From positions 1 through 11,571 of the forward strand of contig CAMMBO010000027.1 in assembly GCA_946494435.1 (NCBI GenBank): DNA of 11,571 bases. The letters are read 5' to 3'. The notes under the pieces are model-generated. The model ran no database searches and was not told where the DNA came from. It worked only from the letters and a program-made list of their open reading frames with translations. Positions 1 through 6,690 of this stretch are shown here, one piece after another. The stretch comes from an uncultured Mycoplasmatota bacterium. Its GTDB lineage: Bacteria; Bacillota_I; Bacilli_A; RF39; UBA660. The stretch's first letter is position 1. Each line of letters opens with the position of its first letter. A program made the translations under genes and the position numbers.

Positions 1-54
1 TTTTAAATCATTAAGTCCTTCTTCTGTTAAATAAACTGTTTTTTTGTTTCCCAT
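1..54 (-). CDS. greA: Transcription elongation factor GreA, N-terminal 18 codons only (runs off left edge)
   Basis: The minus-strand frame starting at 54 translates to MGNKKTVYLTEEGLNDLK and is still open at position 1. The KKTVYLTEEGL block is the usual beginning of GreA in Firmicutes. GreA enters the RNA polymerase secondary channel and stimulates transcript cleavage in backtracked complexes. The start is supported by a strong GAGGTG Shine-Dalgarno element at 60-65 and by the promoter and leader described separately. About 140 further residues would be expected beyond the window. Only the first part of the N-terminal coiled-coil domain is visible, so the call rests on this short but characteristic match. 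Confidence 0.85.
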   Translation of the reverse strand, partial: MGNKKTVYLTEEGLNDLK

Positions 55-81
55 TATATCACCTCAAAATTTATAATAATA

Positions 82-99
82 GGCTAGGTCTCCCTAACC
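82..99 (-). promoter_or_regulatory. Hairpin with GAGA tetraloop at the 5' end of the greA leader
   Basis: Read on the minus strand, GGTTAGG at 93-99 pairs with CCTAGCC at 82-88 over seven positions, one of them a G-U wobble, closing a GAGA loop (a GNRA tetraloop). It starts only about 8 bases from the predicted transcript start. No uridine run follows, so it does not look like a terminator. It may stabilise the 5' end of the mRNA or act as a small regulatory element. The helix is visible in the sequence; its role is inferred. Confidence 0.5.
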
Positions 100-113
100 A
101 TAATACGACTAAA

Positions 114-142
114 ATTTTAGCACAAATTTACAAAAATATCAA
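114..142 (-). promoter_or_regulatory. Sigma-A type promoter of greA
   Basis: On the minus strand there is a -35 box TTGATA (137-142), a 17-base spacer (120-136) and a -10 box TAAAAT (114-119) preceded by TGC, which makes it an extended -10. Each box matches five of six consensus bases and the spacing is optimal. Transcription would begin near 107, giving a leader of roughly 50 bases before the greA start at 54. It lies in the gap after the cysteine-rich gene, so greA can be transcribed independently of its upstream neighbours. Confidence 0.75.
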
Positions 143-196
143 GCATTATTTTCATAAATTTCTTTAGTATATTATGCATTACACTTTAAAATGATA

Positions 197-895
197 CTAA
201 GAATTAACAATCCATTCAATAATTATTTTCTTAAGAGAAAAATATGTCTCTTTTTCATACTGCATATTACAAATACAATACTTTTTATTAGCAATATGGG
301 AGCAGAACATACACTCATCAAGGTTAAAACAGTCTTGAATAAATAAAGAGTTACTTATTTTATTAGAACAAATAACACTATAGGAGTTACTACAATTATT
401 AGAGTCATCTACTCTAATAGAAAAGGTACAATTTCCACTACGTTGAGAAGCTAATAAGAATTCACTTCTACCACATCCATCACAAAATATAACGTTTTTA
501 CAGTTAGAACAGTTAGTAGAATTATAAACATAACTAGAATCATATATAGTATCGCTTTTACTAACATATGTAGAATTATAACAACGCTCTGTGGTAATAG
601 TATTAATCTCTTCCCAGGTATTAATTAATTCTTCTAATGAATTAAAATCTCTTTTTTCCATCATAAATCCCTTACTACTATCTAAATTTTCCATATTATC
701 TTTAGTAATAAATTTAGTAGCATTATCAAAATCAGTATATGTCTCTTCATGAGTTATACTATCATATACTTTTCGTGGCAGTTTAATATCAAAAGCATAT
801 TTTTTATAAATATCATCTAATGAATCTTTATTATCAACTAAAAAAACCGCTTTAAATATTTTATTTATAATCACTAAAGCCTCTTCCCTACTCAT
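197..895 (-). CDS. Cysteine/serine/asparagine-rich repeat protein, probable beta-solenoid, function unknown
   Basis: A 232-residue protein in two parts. Residues 1-100 are an ordinary mixed, charged region ending in a stretch with Trp94 (NTWEEIN). Residues 105-215 consist of loose units of about six residues built on Ser, Asn, Tyr and Cys (CYNSTYV, YDSSYVYNSTNCSNC, FCDGCG, CFNLDECMFC). They close with the signature NKKYCICNMQY followed by YFSLKK. I recall this layout, short NS/NC repeats ending in a NK.YCI.NKQY-like block, from uncharacterised proteins of phages and candidate-phyla bacteria. Regular short repeats of this kind suggest a right-handed beta-solenoid, and the 16 or so cysteines may bind metal. 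No signal peptide or membrane segment is seen. The start overlaps the end of the ATPase gene by 8 bases (ATGAGTAG) and has AAGGAAG upstream, so the two are translationally coupled. No function can be assigned. Confidence 0.75.
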   Translation of the reverse strand: MSREEALVIINKIFKAVFLVDNKDSLDDIYKKYAFDIKLPRKVYDSITHEETYTDFDNATKFITKDNMENLDSSKGFMMEKRDFNSLEELINTWEEINTITTERCYNSTYVSKSDTIYDSSYVYNSTNCSNCKNVIFCDGCGRSEFLLASQRSGNCTFSIRVDDSNNCSNSYSVICSNKISNSLFIQDCFNLDECMFCSHIANKKYCICNMQYEKETYFSLKKIIIEWIVNS

Positions 896-2726
896 ACTTA
901 TTACTTCCTTTTTTTCTGCTATTAGATAAAGTAATTAAAATATCTTTTAGTCTTCTTGTTGTAAAATTAGAAAAGCTCGTCTTAATACTAGTGGATATAT
1001 TCTTAACAATATTTTCTTTGTTTCTCTTATCTCTAATTAATGGAATTGCCACAAAATCAGTTGTTTTCGCTTTAACGACAGGAAGAATTTTACCATTATT
1101 ACTTATTCTTACTACCACTTCTCTATTATTTAGACCTGTAAATAAATTAATCTTATCATCATCAGTTACACTTCTTGCAAATTTAATATTCAAAACATCT
1201 TTTAATATAACTGCATCACTTCTTGAAGTTCTAAAAACATAATAATTAATAACATTTGCAAAGATTGCGTCTTGTAACTTCTTACTAATCTGTCCAAAAT
1301 ACTGTTCTGTTAAAATAAGAGCGATATCAAACTTTCTTGCTTCTGATAAAATTCTCTCCATAATAGGATTTTCAAGCAAAGATACTTCATCGACAACTAA
1401 AATTAGTTTTTTATTTATTCTATTTTCAATAGCAGATTCAAGTATTTCTTCCATTACTAAAGAAGATATAGTCTTAACTATATTATCACCTAAAATACTT
1501 CTATCCAAAGAAAATATAGTTATGTTATTATCTTTTATAACATCACTTATACCTATTTTTTTCTTCTCAAAAGTAGAAAATACTAACATCTCATCAATAA
1601 AACTAATTATAGGAGAAATACTCTCATTATAATAATTAGTCTTTAAGTCATTAAACTCTGTTAAGAAAAAGGAAACAACTGTATCATTTAGTTTAGGAGT
1701 TAACTCTTTTACTAGATTATTACGATATTCTAAATCTAATAAGACTTTTCTAATATTTAGAAATGAGAAATCCTCTTTTACAAGTAATAAATTAATTGTA
1801 TATCTTAAGACTCTTTCTAATTTTAAATTATATCCATCTTTCATTAAGTTTTTAAACACTGATAATAACAGTTCATTTTTAATAACGATATCACTACTAC
1901 TAGATAAAAACAAATCACAACTTTCATTAAAAAAATCTATTACTTTAGTCCTATCTAATCCTCCAATATCTTTTTCTATTGAAGCATGAGGGTCTATTAC
2001 TACTACTTTATAATCATCACTATTTAACATTATATTCTTAATTAAAAGACTAATTAATTTAGATTTACCACTTCCACTACTACCAACTATTAGGGAATGT
2101 TTAAAAAAGTCATAATCTTTATAATCAAGATATAAATCACCATTTAGATATGGAAAAGCATCAACACTAAAAACACCAGTATTATTACTAGTTAAAAGAG
2201 GTAATATTTTTTCTAAGTTTAAATATTTATTTTTCTTCTCATAAGAAAATCTTTTATTATTACTAAAATCAACACTAAGTATGTAAGTAGGTCTTGCTAG
2301 CATAAATCTTCTTCTAATGTAATTATTACCATTATTAAAGAATAAATAAGTCTTAAATAATCTCTTATTACCTATTCCTCTTATATTTATAATAATATAT
2401 TTAAGTTCTCTATCATGTTTTAATTTACTAATATCAAAAAGCTCTACAGCATTTTTATCTACATCTAAAATAATAGGTTTATTTTTTATATAATCTATTT
2501 CTATATTTACATCTTCTTCTTTTATTAAAAAATCATCTATAGAATTAATTGTAGGTGGAACTCTATATTTCGTAACTAAATAATATTTTAATTTATTATT
2601 AAATATTTCTATAACTATTTTAAATTTTCTAAAATAACCATTGTATTTACATATATAATCTATCAATTCCTGCCAAGAGTCCTTGGAAACATTATCTTTA
2701 TTTAAGTAAATAGATTGTACTACCAT
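888..2726 (-). CDS. HerA/VirB4/TraG-like DNA-translocase ATPase
   Basis: A 612-residue P-loop ATPase of the HerA/FtsK superfamily. Residues 30-165 look like the N-terminal domain of VirB4/TraG-type ATPases (FKIVIEIFNNKLKYYLV, then an EDVNIEIDY block). The ATPase core has Walker A GSSGSGKS (215-222), an IDPHAS motif (244-249), a helical insertion at about 255-390, Walker B LILVVDE (441-447), a TEQY sensor-like motif (473-476) and FRTSRSDA (498-505), a region typical of HerA/VirD4 relatives. The basic tail at 560-612 is variable. Members form hexamers that move DNA or protein in conjugation, type IV secretion, chromosome processing or defence. No transmembrane segment is evident, which favours a soluble motor over a membrane coupling protein. 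No relaxase, nuclease or other secretion gene is nearby. The start has AAAGGGGAG at 2734-2742, seven bases upstream. It heads a two-gene unit behind a terminator. Confidence 0.85.
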   Translation of the reverse strand: MVVQSIYLNKDNVSKDSWQELIDYICKYNGYFRKFKIVIEIFNNKLKYYLVTKYRVPPTINSIDDFLIKEEDVNIEIDYIKNKPIILDVDKNAVELFDISKLKHDRELKYIIINIRGIGNKRLFKTYLFFNNGNNYIRRRFMLARPTYILSVDFSNNKRFSYEKKNKYLNLEKILPLLTSNNTGVFSVDAFPYLNGDLYLDYKDYDFFKHSLIVGSSGSGKSKLISLLIKNIMLNSDDYKVVVIDPHASIEKDIGGLDRTKVIDFFNESCDLFLSSSSDIVIKNELLLSVFKNLMKDGYNLKLERVLRYTINLLLVKEDFSFLNIRKVLLDLEYRNNLVKELTPKLNDTVVSFFLTEFNDLKTNYYNESISPIISFIDEMLVFSTFEKKKIGISDVIKDNNITIFSLDRSILGDNIVKTISSLVMEEILESAIENRINKKLILVVDEVSLLENPIMERILSEARKFDIALILTEQYFGQISKKLQDAIFANVINYYVFRTSRSDAVILKDVLNIKFARSVTDDDKINLFTGLNNREVVVRISNNGKILPVVKAKTTDFVAIPLIRDKRNKENIVKNISTSIKTSFSNFTTRRLKDILITLSNSRKKGSNKYE

Positions 2727-2733
2727 ATCAAAA

Positions 2734-2742
2734 CTCCCCTTT
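2734..2742 (-). promoter_or_regulatory. Ribosome binding site of the HerA-like gene
   Basis: AAAGGGGAG on the minus strand ends seven bases before the ATG at 2726. It fixes that start and shows translation begins anew just after the terminator of the preceding gene. The 30 bases further upstream hold only weak -10-like sequence (TATGTT at 2753-2758) with no matching -35. Confidence 0.6.
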
Positions 2743-2767
2743 AGTGAAGTTTAACATAAAGCCAAAG

Positions 2768-2810
2768 AAAAAAACTGACATTTATGTTTTATCTTTTGTC
2801 AGTTTTTCTT
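2768..2810 (-). terminator. Intrinsic terminator after the 185-residue gene
   Basis: An 11-base-pair stem (2770-2780 with 2797-2807, AAAAACTGACA/TGTCAGTTTTT) encloses a 16-base loop. On the minus strand it is followed by TTTTTTTCTTT and begins about 8 bases after the TAG at 2815-2817. This separates the AraC/185-residue region from the HerA-like unit downstream. The stem is A-U rich apart from the GAC core, so termination may be incomplete. Confidence 0.75.
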
Positions 2811-2814
2811 AAAC

Positions 2815-3372
2815 CTATAAGGTAGGTCCACCTTTTTCCAATTCTAAAGTATCAACAACTTTATATGTATCTTCAAAATCCCTCTTAGAAATACCATACA
2901 TATCATCAGGATTAGTTATATTAATATAGCCTCCAGCAGCGATATTCATGTCGGAACCCCATTGATTTAAAGTTATATTATCGGGAATTTGAACAAAAGT
3001 CTGTACTCCTCCTTTAGGTTTAAATAAAGTTGGATTATTTTCATCAATTTCATATTTCTTCTTAAAGGTTGAATCAGAAATAATCCAGTCATTGCTATGA
3101 CCATTGTTATCTAATATTATATTACCGTCTTCATCAGTTTTAGTAACAACCCATCCAGGATTATTTGTTTCTTCATCTAAACTGACAGTATCAACCTTTT
3201 CTTTTACCTCATTTCCAAGAGAATCTACACTCCATGATATAACCTCTTCACCAACAATACCTGGTCTTGCCATTATTCTAGCAAACTTATATGCTTCTAT
3301 TGGTACTAATGTGCCACTTTCTAATCCATTTTTTACATATGTTAAAACATCAACTTTAGTATAATTTTCCAT
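2815..3372 (-). CDS. Hypothetical 185-residue protein with two related W/Y-rich repeats
   Basis: I do not recognise this gene with certainty. The start at 3372 (MENYTKVDV) is preferred because AAGGAGG lies six bases upstream; a longer frame reaching 3402 would place the ribosome site inside the coding region. The N-terminal 35 residues are helical. Two segments then share a pattern: NPGWVVTKTDEDGN to FKKKYEI (about residues 72-109) and GGYINITNPDDMYGI to FEDTYKVVD (about 146-174). Each has a hydrophobic strand, an acidic turn and a closing F(K/E)xxY. This resembles the short PGDYG-type domains of phage and Firmicute proteins (PGDYVV...F...Y), but the likeness is loose. A linker, FKPKGGVQTFVQIPD, joins them. 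The protein is acidic, with no signal peptide or membrane segment. It is followed by a clear terminator and may have its own promoter. Confidence 0.75.
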   Translation of the reverse strand: MENYTKVDVLTYVKNGLESGTLVPIEAYKFARIMARPGIVGEEVISWSVDSLGNEVKEKVDTVSLDEETNNPGWVVTKTDEDGNIILDNNGHSNDWIISDSTFKKKYEIDENNPTLFKPKGGVQTFVQIPDNITLNQWGSDMNIAAGGYINITNPDDMYGISKRDFEDTYKVVDTLELEKGGPTL

Positions 3373-3378
3373 ACACAT

Positions 3379-3385
3379 CCTCCTT
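3379..3385 (-). promoter_or_regulatory. Strong ribosome binding site deciding the start at 3372
   Basis: A perfect AAGGAGG on the minus strand, six bases before the ATG at 3372. It overlaps the alternative upstream start codons in the same frame, so those are unlikely to be used. Confidence 0.8.
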
Positions 3386-3392
3386 AAATAAA

Positions 3393-3421
3393 AGGATAAC
3401 ATAAATAATAATAAATTTCAA
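3393..3421 (-). promoter_or_regulatory. Possible promoter for the 185-residue gene
   Basis: On the minus strand TTGAAA (3416-3421) and TATCCT (3393-3398) are 17 bases apart, and the -10 is preceded by TGT, an extended -10 arrangement. The -35 overlaps the AraC stop codon. Transcription would begin near 3386, just at the ribosome binding site, giving a leader of about 14 bases. The -10 matches only four of six consensus bases, so this is tentative. Confidence 0.4.
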
Positions 3422-4212
3422 TCTTCTATCGGTATTAAAAACTCTGTTATACCATCATGATAGTACTCAAGTTCTGGTAAGGGTCTAATATTATATTGCA
3501 AGTTTAAAAACATCGTCTTATAAAACTTTAGACTCATTCTTCTAATATCTTTCGCTTCCTGGGAATTTATCATAAAAACAATCCATTTACTCTTAGGAAT
3601 AACATATTTAGATAATCCAGATAATTTCTCTTTATATAAACACCAATATTCAAAGTTATCACTATTATATCTATCTTCATAAGTAACCATACCATATAGA
3701 GGATGCTTATTAAACTTATTGATACATTCATCAAAAAATCTTGGAGCATCACCTTTAATAGTATAACTTGTAGTCTTAGTTCCTACTCCATATAGAGTAA
3801 ATTCATCTAAAGATATAATATTATAGGTTAACTCACTACTATCAGTTATTTCTTCTTTAAAAACAATTTTAGGAAAAGTCTTAATACCTTTCTTTAAGTC
3901 TTTTGCCTTACTAGGTTTAATGCCATAAAACTTATAAAATGCACGAGAAAAAGATGTTGGATTATCATAATGATATTTAAGCGCAACATCTATTATTTTC
4001 TCATTTTTTACAGTTAAATCATAAAAAGATAAAGTTAGTCTTCTTTTTCTAACATATTCTGTTATTGTATTATTACATAGAAGACTAAAGAGTTTTTTAG
4101 CAGTATAGACATTAACTCCTAAAATCCTAGCAATTCTTTCATAGTCTATATCGTTTTCTAAATTATCTTCTATATAATCTATTACTTTATTTAATTCATG
4201 ATAAATATTCAT
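3418..4212 (-). CDS. AraC-family transcriptional regulator with GyrI-like effector-binding domain
   Basis: A protein of about 264 residues. Residues 5-108 are an AraC/XylS DNA-binding domain with two helix-turn-helix units: IDYERIARILGVNVYTAKKLF, shortened here to the first helix pair, and IIDVALKYHYDNPTSFSRAF ending in the usual GIKPSK. Residues 125-262 resemble the GyrI-like small-molecule domain, with VGTKTTSYTI, YGMVTYED, a WCLYKE strand, PKSKWIVF and the late PELEYYHDG, whose glutamate often contacts cationic ligands in this family. The start is placed at 4212 because GGGGG (4219-4223) is six bases upstream; an ATG two codons earlier touches that site. The gene begins 21 bases after the radical SAM stop, so it is probably co-transcribed with that gene and may regulate the module. 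The ligand is unknown. Confidence 0.9.
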   Translation of the reverse strand: MNIYHELNKVIDYIEDNLENDIDYERIARILGVNVYTAKKLFSLLCNNTITEYVRKRRLTLSFYDLTVKNEKIIDVALKYHYDNPTSFSRAFYKFYGIKPSKAKDLKKGIKTFPKIVFKEEITDSSELTYNIISLDEFTLYGVGTKTTSYTIKGDAPRFFDECINKFNKHPLYGMVTYEDRYNSDNFEYWCLYKEKLSGLSKYVIPKSKWIVFMINSQEAKDIRRMSLKFYKTMFLNLQYNIRPLPELEYYHDGITEFLIPIED

Positions 4213-4233
4213 AACCATCCCCCATATAATGAC

Positions 4234-5190
4234 TTAAATACTTTTTAATAAATTAAGTCTATAATTTTTGTCTTTATGAATGTTAAAAGTTTGATAAAAC
4301 TTCATTAACTTTTCATAATCATAACCATCTATTATAGGTAAAACAGTTTCATCTTTAGAATAATCCAAAGTTCTATTACCATACCAACATAAATATATTT
4401 TATCAATATATTCTATAGGAATTTTTTTAAGTAAAGTAATAAAATCTTTATGTTTAACTGGTTTATATATACCTTCTTTATATAATTTATATAATAGTGT
4501 ATAAGGCTTTATATTCATAGGAAATAAATTGACTAAAGAAACACCATTGTTTACTAACCATTTTATACTCTCTATTGTATCTTCAAATTGTTTTTCTAAA
4601 GATATAAAAGGCATACCAAAAAGACAGTTTGCTTCCACTTTAAAGCCATAGCTTTTTATCAAAGAAATAGTTTCTTTAAATTTTTCATTATCTATTATTT
4701 TATTTAAGCATTTTCTTCTATAAATATCATTATAACTTTCAAAACCGAGCTCTATTTCTATTTCTTTATCTTTTAATTTTTCCTTTACTAAATTAAGTAG
4801 GTCTTTATTTATACTAGTATAATGACTCTCAAAAACAATAACTTTTATATTGGTTTTAGAAATACAATCTAACAAGGTTATAATATTTTCTTTTGGCATT
4901 TCTAAATAATCAAAAATACTCCCAAGACTATTGATAAGTAAAACTTTAGGAGACTTTTTATTTAGTACTTTAGTCATAATTTCTTTAATATCATTAGAAC
5001 TTAAATTATTTTTTCGAGGCTTTCCATAATCACACATTATACAACTACCACTTTTACTAAATCTACAACCTTTACTATAAAAACATATTTGCAAGACTTT
5101 ACCATCAAAGAAAGTATCATATTCCTTATCAGTAAAGCCTCTTTTATTTTTTAATGCAATATGTTCTTGAATTAGTTCTTTGTTAATCAT
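4234..5190 (-). CDS. Radical SAM protein of the Elp3/archaeosine-synthase (RaSEA)-like family
   Basis: A 318-residue radical SAM enzyme. The [4Fe-4S] ligands are Cys42, Cys50 and Cys53 in GCRFSKSGSCIMCDYG, a C-x7-C-x2-C spacing in place of the common C-x3-C-x2-C. That spacing, with a following D/G-Y, is typical of the RaSEA-like group. Other shared marks are INSLGSIFDYLEMP (87-99), VFESHY (119-124), IELGFESYNDIYRRKCLNK (146-164), NCLFGMPF (188-195) and NLFPMNIKPYTLLYKLY (221-237). RaSEA, with ArcS, makes archaeosine by cleaving a lysine adduct on tRNA 7-deazaguanine. A bacterial member may act on something else. The start ATG overlaps the TGA of the ATP-grasp piece (ATGA at 5187-5190), so translation is coupled. 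The partner ligase is frameshifted, so the pathway may be inactive. The family call is firm; the substrate is unknown. Confidence 0.85.
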   Translation of the reverse strand: MINKELIQEHIALKNKRGFTDKEYDTFFDGKVLQICFYSKGCRFSKSGSCIMCDYGKPRKNNLSSNDIKEIMTKVLNKKSPKVLLINSLGSIFDYLEMPKENIITLLDCISKTNIKVIVFESHYTSINKDLLNLVKEKLKDKEIEIELGFESYNDIYRRKCLNKIIDNEKFKETISLIKSYGFKVEANCLFGMPFISLEKQFEDTIESIKWLVNNGVSLVNLFPMNIKPYTLLYKLYKEGIYKPVKHKDFITLLKKIPIEYIDKIYLCWYGNRTLDYSKDETVLPIIDGYDYEKLMKFYQTFNIHKDKNYRLNLLKSI

Positions 5191-5663
5191 AATATCTTAA
5201 CTATAGCTTTATCATATATCTCAGTATATAAATAGCTTCCTTTCTCACACTCTATTTTTTCATCAAAACTATCTAAAGTACAAATTGCATTTTCAAAAGT
5301 ATTATTGCAATCTCCTTCGCTATAAATATAACTACTATAATTTACCTCAAAAGTCCTTAAAGAAATAGGCTTATTATAAAAGCAATTATAATGCAACTCT
5401 TGTAATGATGGTAAGTTTTGTTCAAATAATGCTTTATTTAATACTATAGATGAATTCTGAAATCTTGGGTTAATTTCCATAAAATAGACTTCTTTATTAT
5501 AACAAATGCTATCTATTCCCATAATTCCTCTATAACCTTTTTTTTGCATTAATTTTCCTATTTTTAAAGCATAATTATTTATTTTAGTTAATAAAGGGTT
5601 ATCTACATTTTTTTTACATGCTATAAAATCGCATCCCTTATATGCTAATTTATTATTAATCTT
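5187..5663 (-). pseudogene. C-terminal half of a frameshifted ATP-grasp ligase
   Basis: This frame is open from 5663, just after an in-frame TAG at 5664-5666, down to a TGA at 5187. An ATG at 5549 gives 120 residues, but the reading upstream of it (KINNKLAYKGCDFIACKKN, then ALKIGKLMQKKGYRG) is clearly protein-like and continues the ATP-grasp fold. The catalytic end is intact: GIMGID (about residue 8 from the ATG) and YFMEINPRFQ (22-31), where the Glu and Asn are the usual Mg-ATP ligands. No ribosome binding site is apparent before 5549, so independent translation is unlikely. The stop overlaps the radical SAM start by four bases. With the upstream half this forms one gene of about 364 codons, disrupted by a one-base shift at about 5645-5663. 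Confidence 0.8.
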
Positions 5664-6280
5664 CTAAGTAAAGTAATGTCATTTTCACTAATTAATAGAT
5701 GAATGTTTATAGGAATATTATTTTTACAATATTTTGTAACCATATAAATTTCATCATTATTAAACTTAAGACTTTTATGATTTTCTTCATCTAAAATAAT
5801 AGTACCGCTGCCACCAGATCCTTCTTTTGACTGAATAACAAAGCTATCATGATTATATGATTCTTTTAAGTTAGTAAATTTTATGTCTTTGCCTTTAAAA
5901 AGAACATAATCAAGTATAGGCACATGTATTTTTAAAAATTCTTTTATTTTAAATTTGTCATTAATAAATTTGATTAAATCTTGATTATTTAAACAAAGAA
6001 CAGAATCTAATAATCCTAATTTTTTCATACTTTCATAACTGTAAATTTGGCTATAATACATAAACTTCACGTTAGGATTATCTTTTACCGCCTTAAGAAC
6101 TATATTATCATAAAATCTATCTAATAATGAAAAATTTTCTTTATTATTATGGTCAACGTTTTTCTTAAATTGTATTCTAAAAGAATGAGGATTACTGCCG
6201 AACAAAACAATACTATCATCTATAAAATTACAGTATTTTATCTCTGACTCTCTTATGCCAACCCAAACTAAATCTTTCAT
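5645..6280 (-). pseudogene. N-terminal half of a frameshifted ATP-grasp ligase
   Basis: The first 211 residues read as the N-terminal and ATP-binding parts of an ATP-grasp enzyme: LVWVGIRESEI (4-14), PNVKFMYYSQ (69-78), LCLNNQDLIKFINDKFK (95-111) and the glycine-rich nucleotide loop SKEGSGGSGT (151-160). The frame then ends LLRRLIIN and a TAG at 5645-5647, before the catalytic Glu/Asn segment. ATP-grasp enzymes join a carboxylate to an amine or thiol through an acylphosphate. The start has AAAGGG ten bases upstream, and the gene begins 14 bases after the superoxide reductase stop. The missing half continues in the -1 frame. No classical X-XXY-YYZ slippery heptamer is seen at the junction, so a mutation or sequencing error is more likely than programmed frameshifting. 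The substrate cannot be told from the sequence. Confidence 0.8.
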
Positions 6281-6294
6281 ATATTATTATCCCT

Positions 6295-6666
6295 TTATTT
6301 AATTTCAGTAAGCCAAAGACTATGTAAATTACAATAAGCATAGATTTTATTATATGATTTATCATAAGGAAAACTTGCCTCTGGTTTATCTCCTGCTGTT
6401 AACTTCTTAATCATATACTTATCATCACTTGCAAGAATTATAAAGGAAATATAATGTTCATCTGTCATTGGATGTTCTACTTCTCCTACTTTGATATTAA
6501 TCATTCCATCTTTAATCTCATATACTGGTAAATGTTTTTCAGTAGCCGCTTCAGTTGTATTCGCTTCAACTAATGTCATCTTTTCACCACAGCATACTAA
6601 AGCCTCACTTTTATCTTCTAACTTTAATATAACATTTCCACATTTTTTACATACATAAATTTTCAT
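6295..6666 (-). CDS. dfx: Two-iron superoxide reductase (desulfoferrodoxin family)
   Basis: A 123-residue cytoplasmic enzyme that reduces superoxide to hydrogen peroxide without releasing oxygen, typical of anaerobes. The N-terminal desulforedoxin domain has all four Fe(Cys)4 ligands of center I: Cys6, Cys9, Cys25 and Cys26. The catalytic domain has the center II ligands His45 (in EKHLP, with the conserved Lys44), His65 and His71 (HPMTDEHY), and Cys112 and His115 (CNLHSLW). Length and motif order match the 2Fe class with nothing missing. The electron donor, usually rubredoxin, is not encoded in the window. A promoter with a perfect -10 lies just upstream and an AGAAGG site precedes the start by eight bases. 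It can thus be expressed apart from folD and may lead into the ATP-grasp/radical SAM genes 14 bases downstream. Confidence 0.95.
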   Translation of the reverse strand: MKIYVCKKCGNVILKLEDKSEALVCCGEKMTLVEANTTEAATEKHLPVYEIKDGMINIKVGEVEHPMTDEHYISFIILASDDKYMIKKLTAGDKPEASFPYDKSYNKIYAYCNLHSLWLTEIK

Positions 6667-6690
6667 TAATCATACCTTCTTTCCATATTT

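Noticed and set aside
164..200. Inverted repeat TTAGTAT/ATACTAA after the cysteine-rich gene
   Set aside because: Seven A-T-rich pairs with a long loop, overlapping the stop codon and lacking a uridine run; not convincing as a terminator.
991..1242. Plus-strand open frame of 83 codons
   Set aside because: It lies wholly inside the HerA-like gene, antisense, with low-complexity Leu/Thr/Ser-rich translation expected from the opposite strand of an AT-rich gene, and has no ribosome site.
3104..3364. Plus-strand open frame of 86 codons
   Set aside because: Antisense to the 185-residue gene, which has a perfect ribosome site and terminator; the translation has no recognisable domain.
3373..3402. 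Longer N-terminus (MLSFYLRRMC) for the 185-residue protein
   Set aside because: The extension would bury the perfect AAGGAGG site within the coding region and adds residues unlike a domain start.
3570..3752. Minus-strand open frame of 60 codons in another frame
   Set aside because: Nested within the AraC gene, whose GyrI-like domain is intact in the main frame.
5640..5670. Programmed -1 frameshifting in the ATP-grasp gene
   Set aside because: The junction has no X-XXY-YYZ slippery heptamer and no obvious stimulatory hairpin; mutation or sequencing error is simpler.
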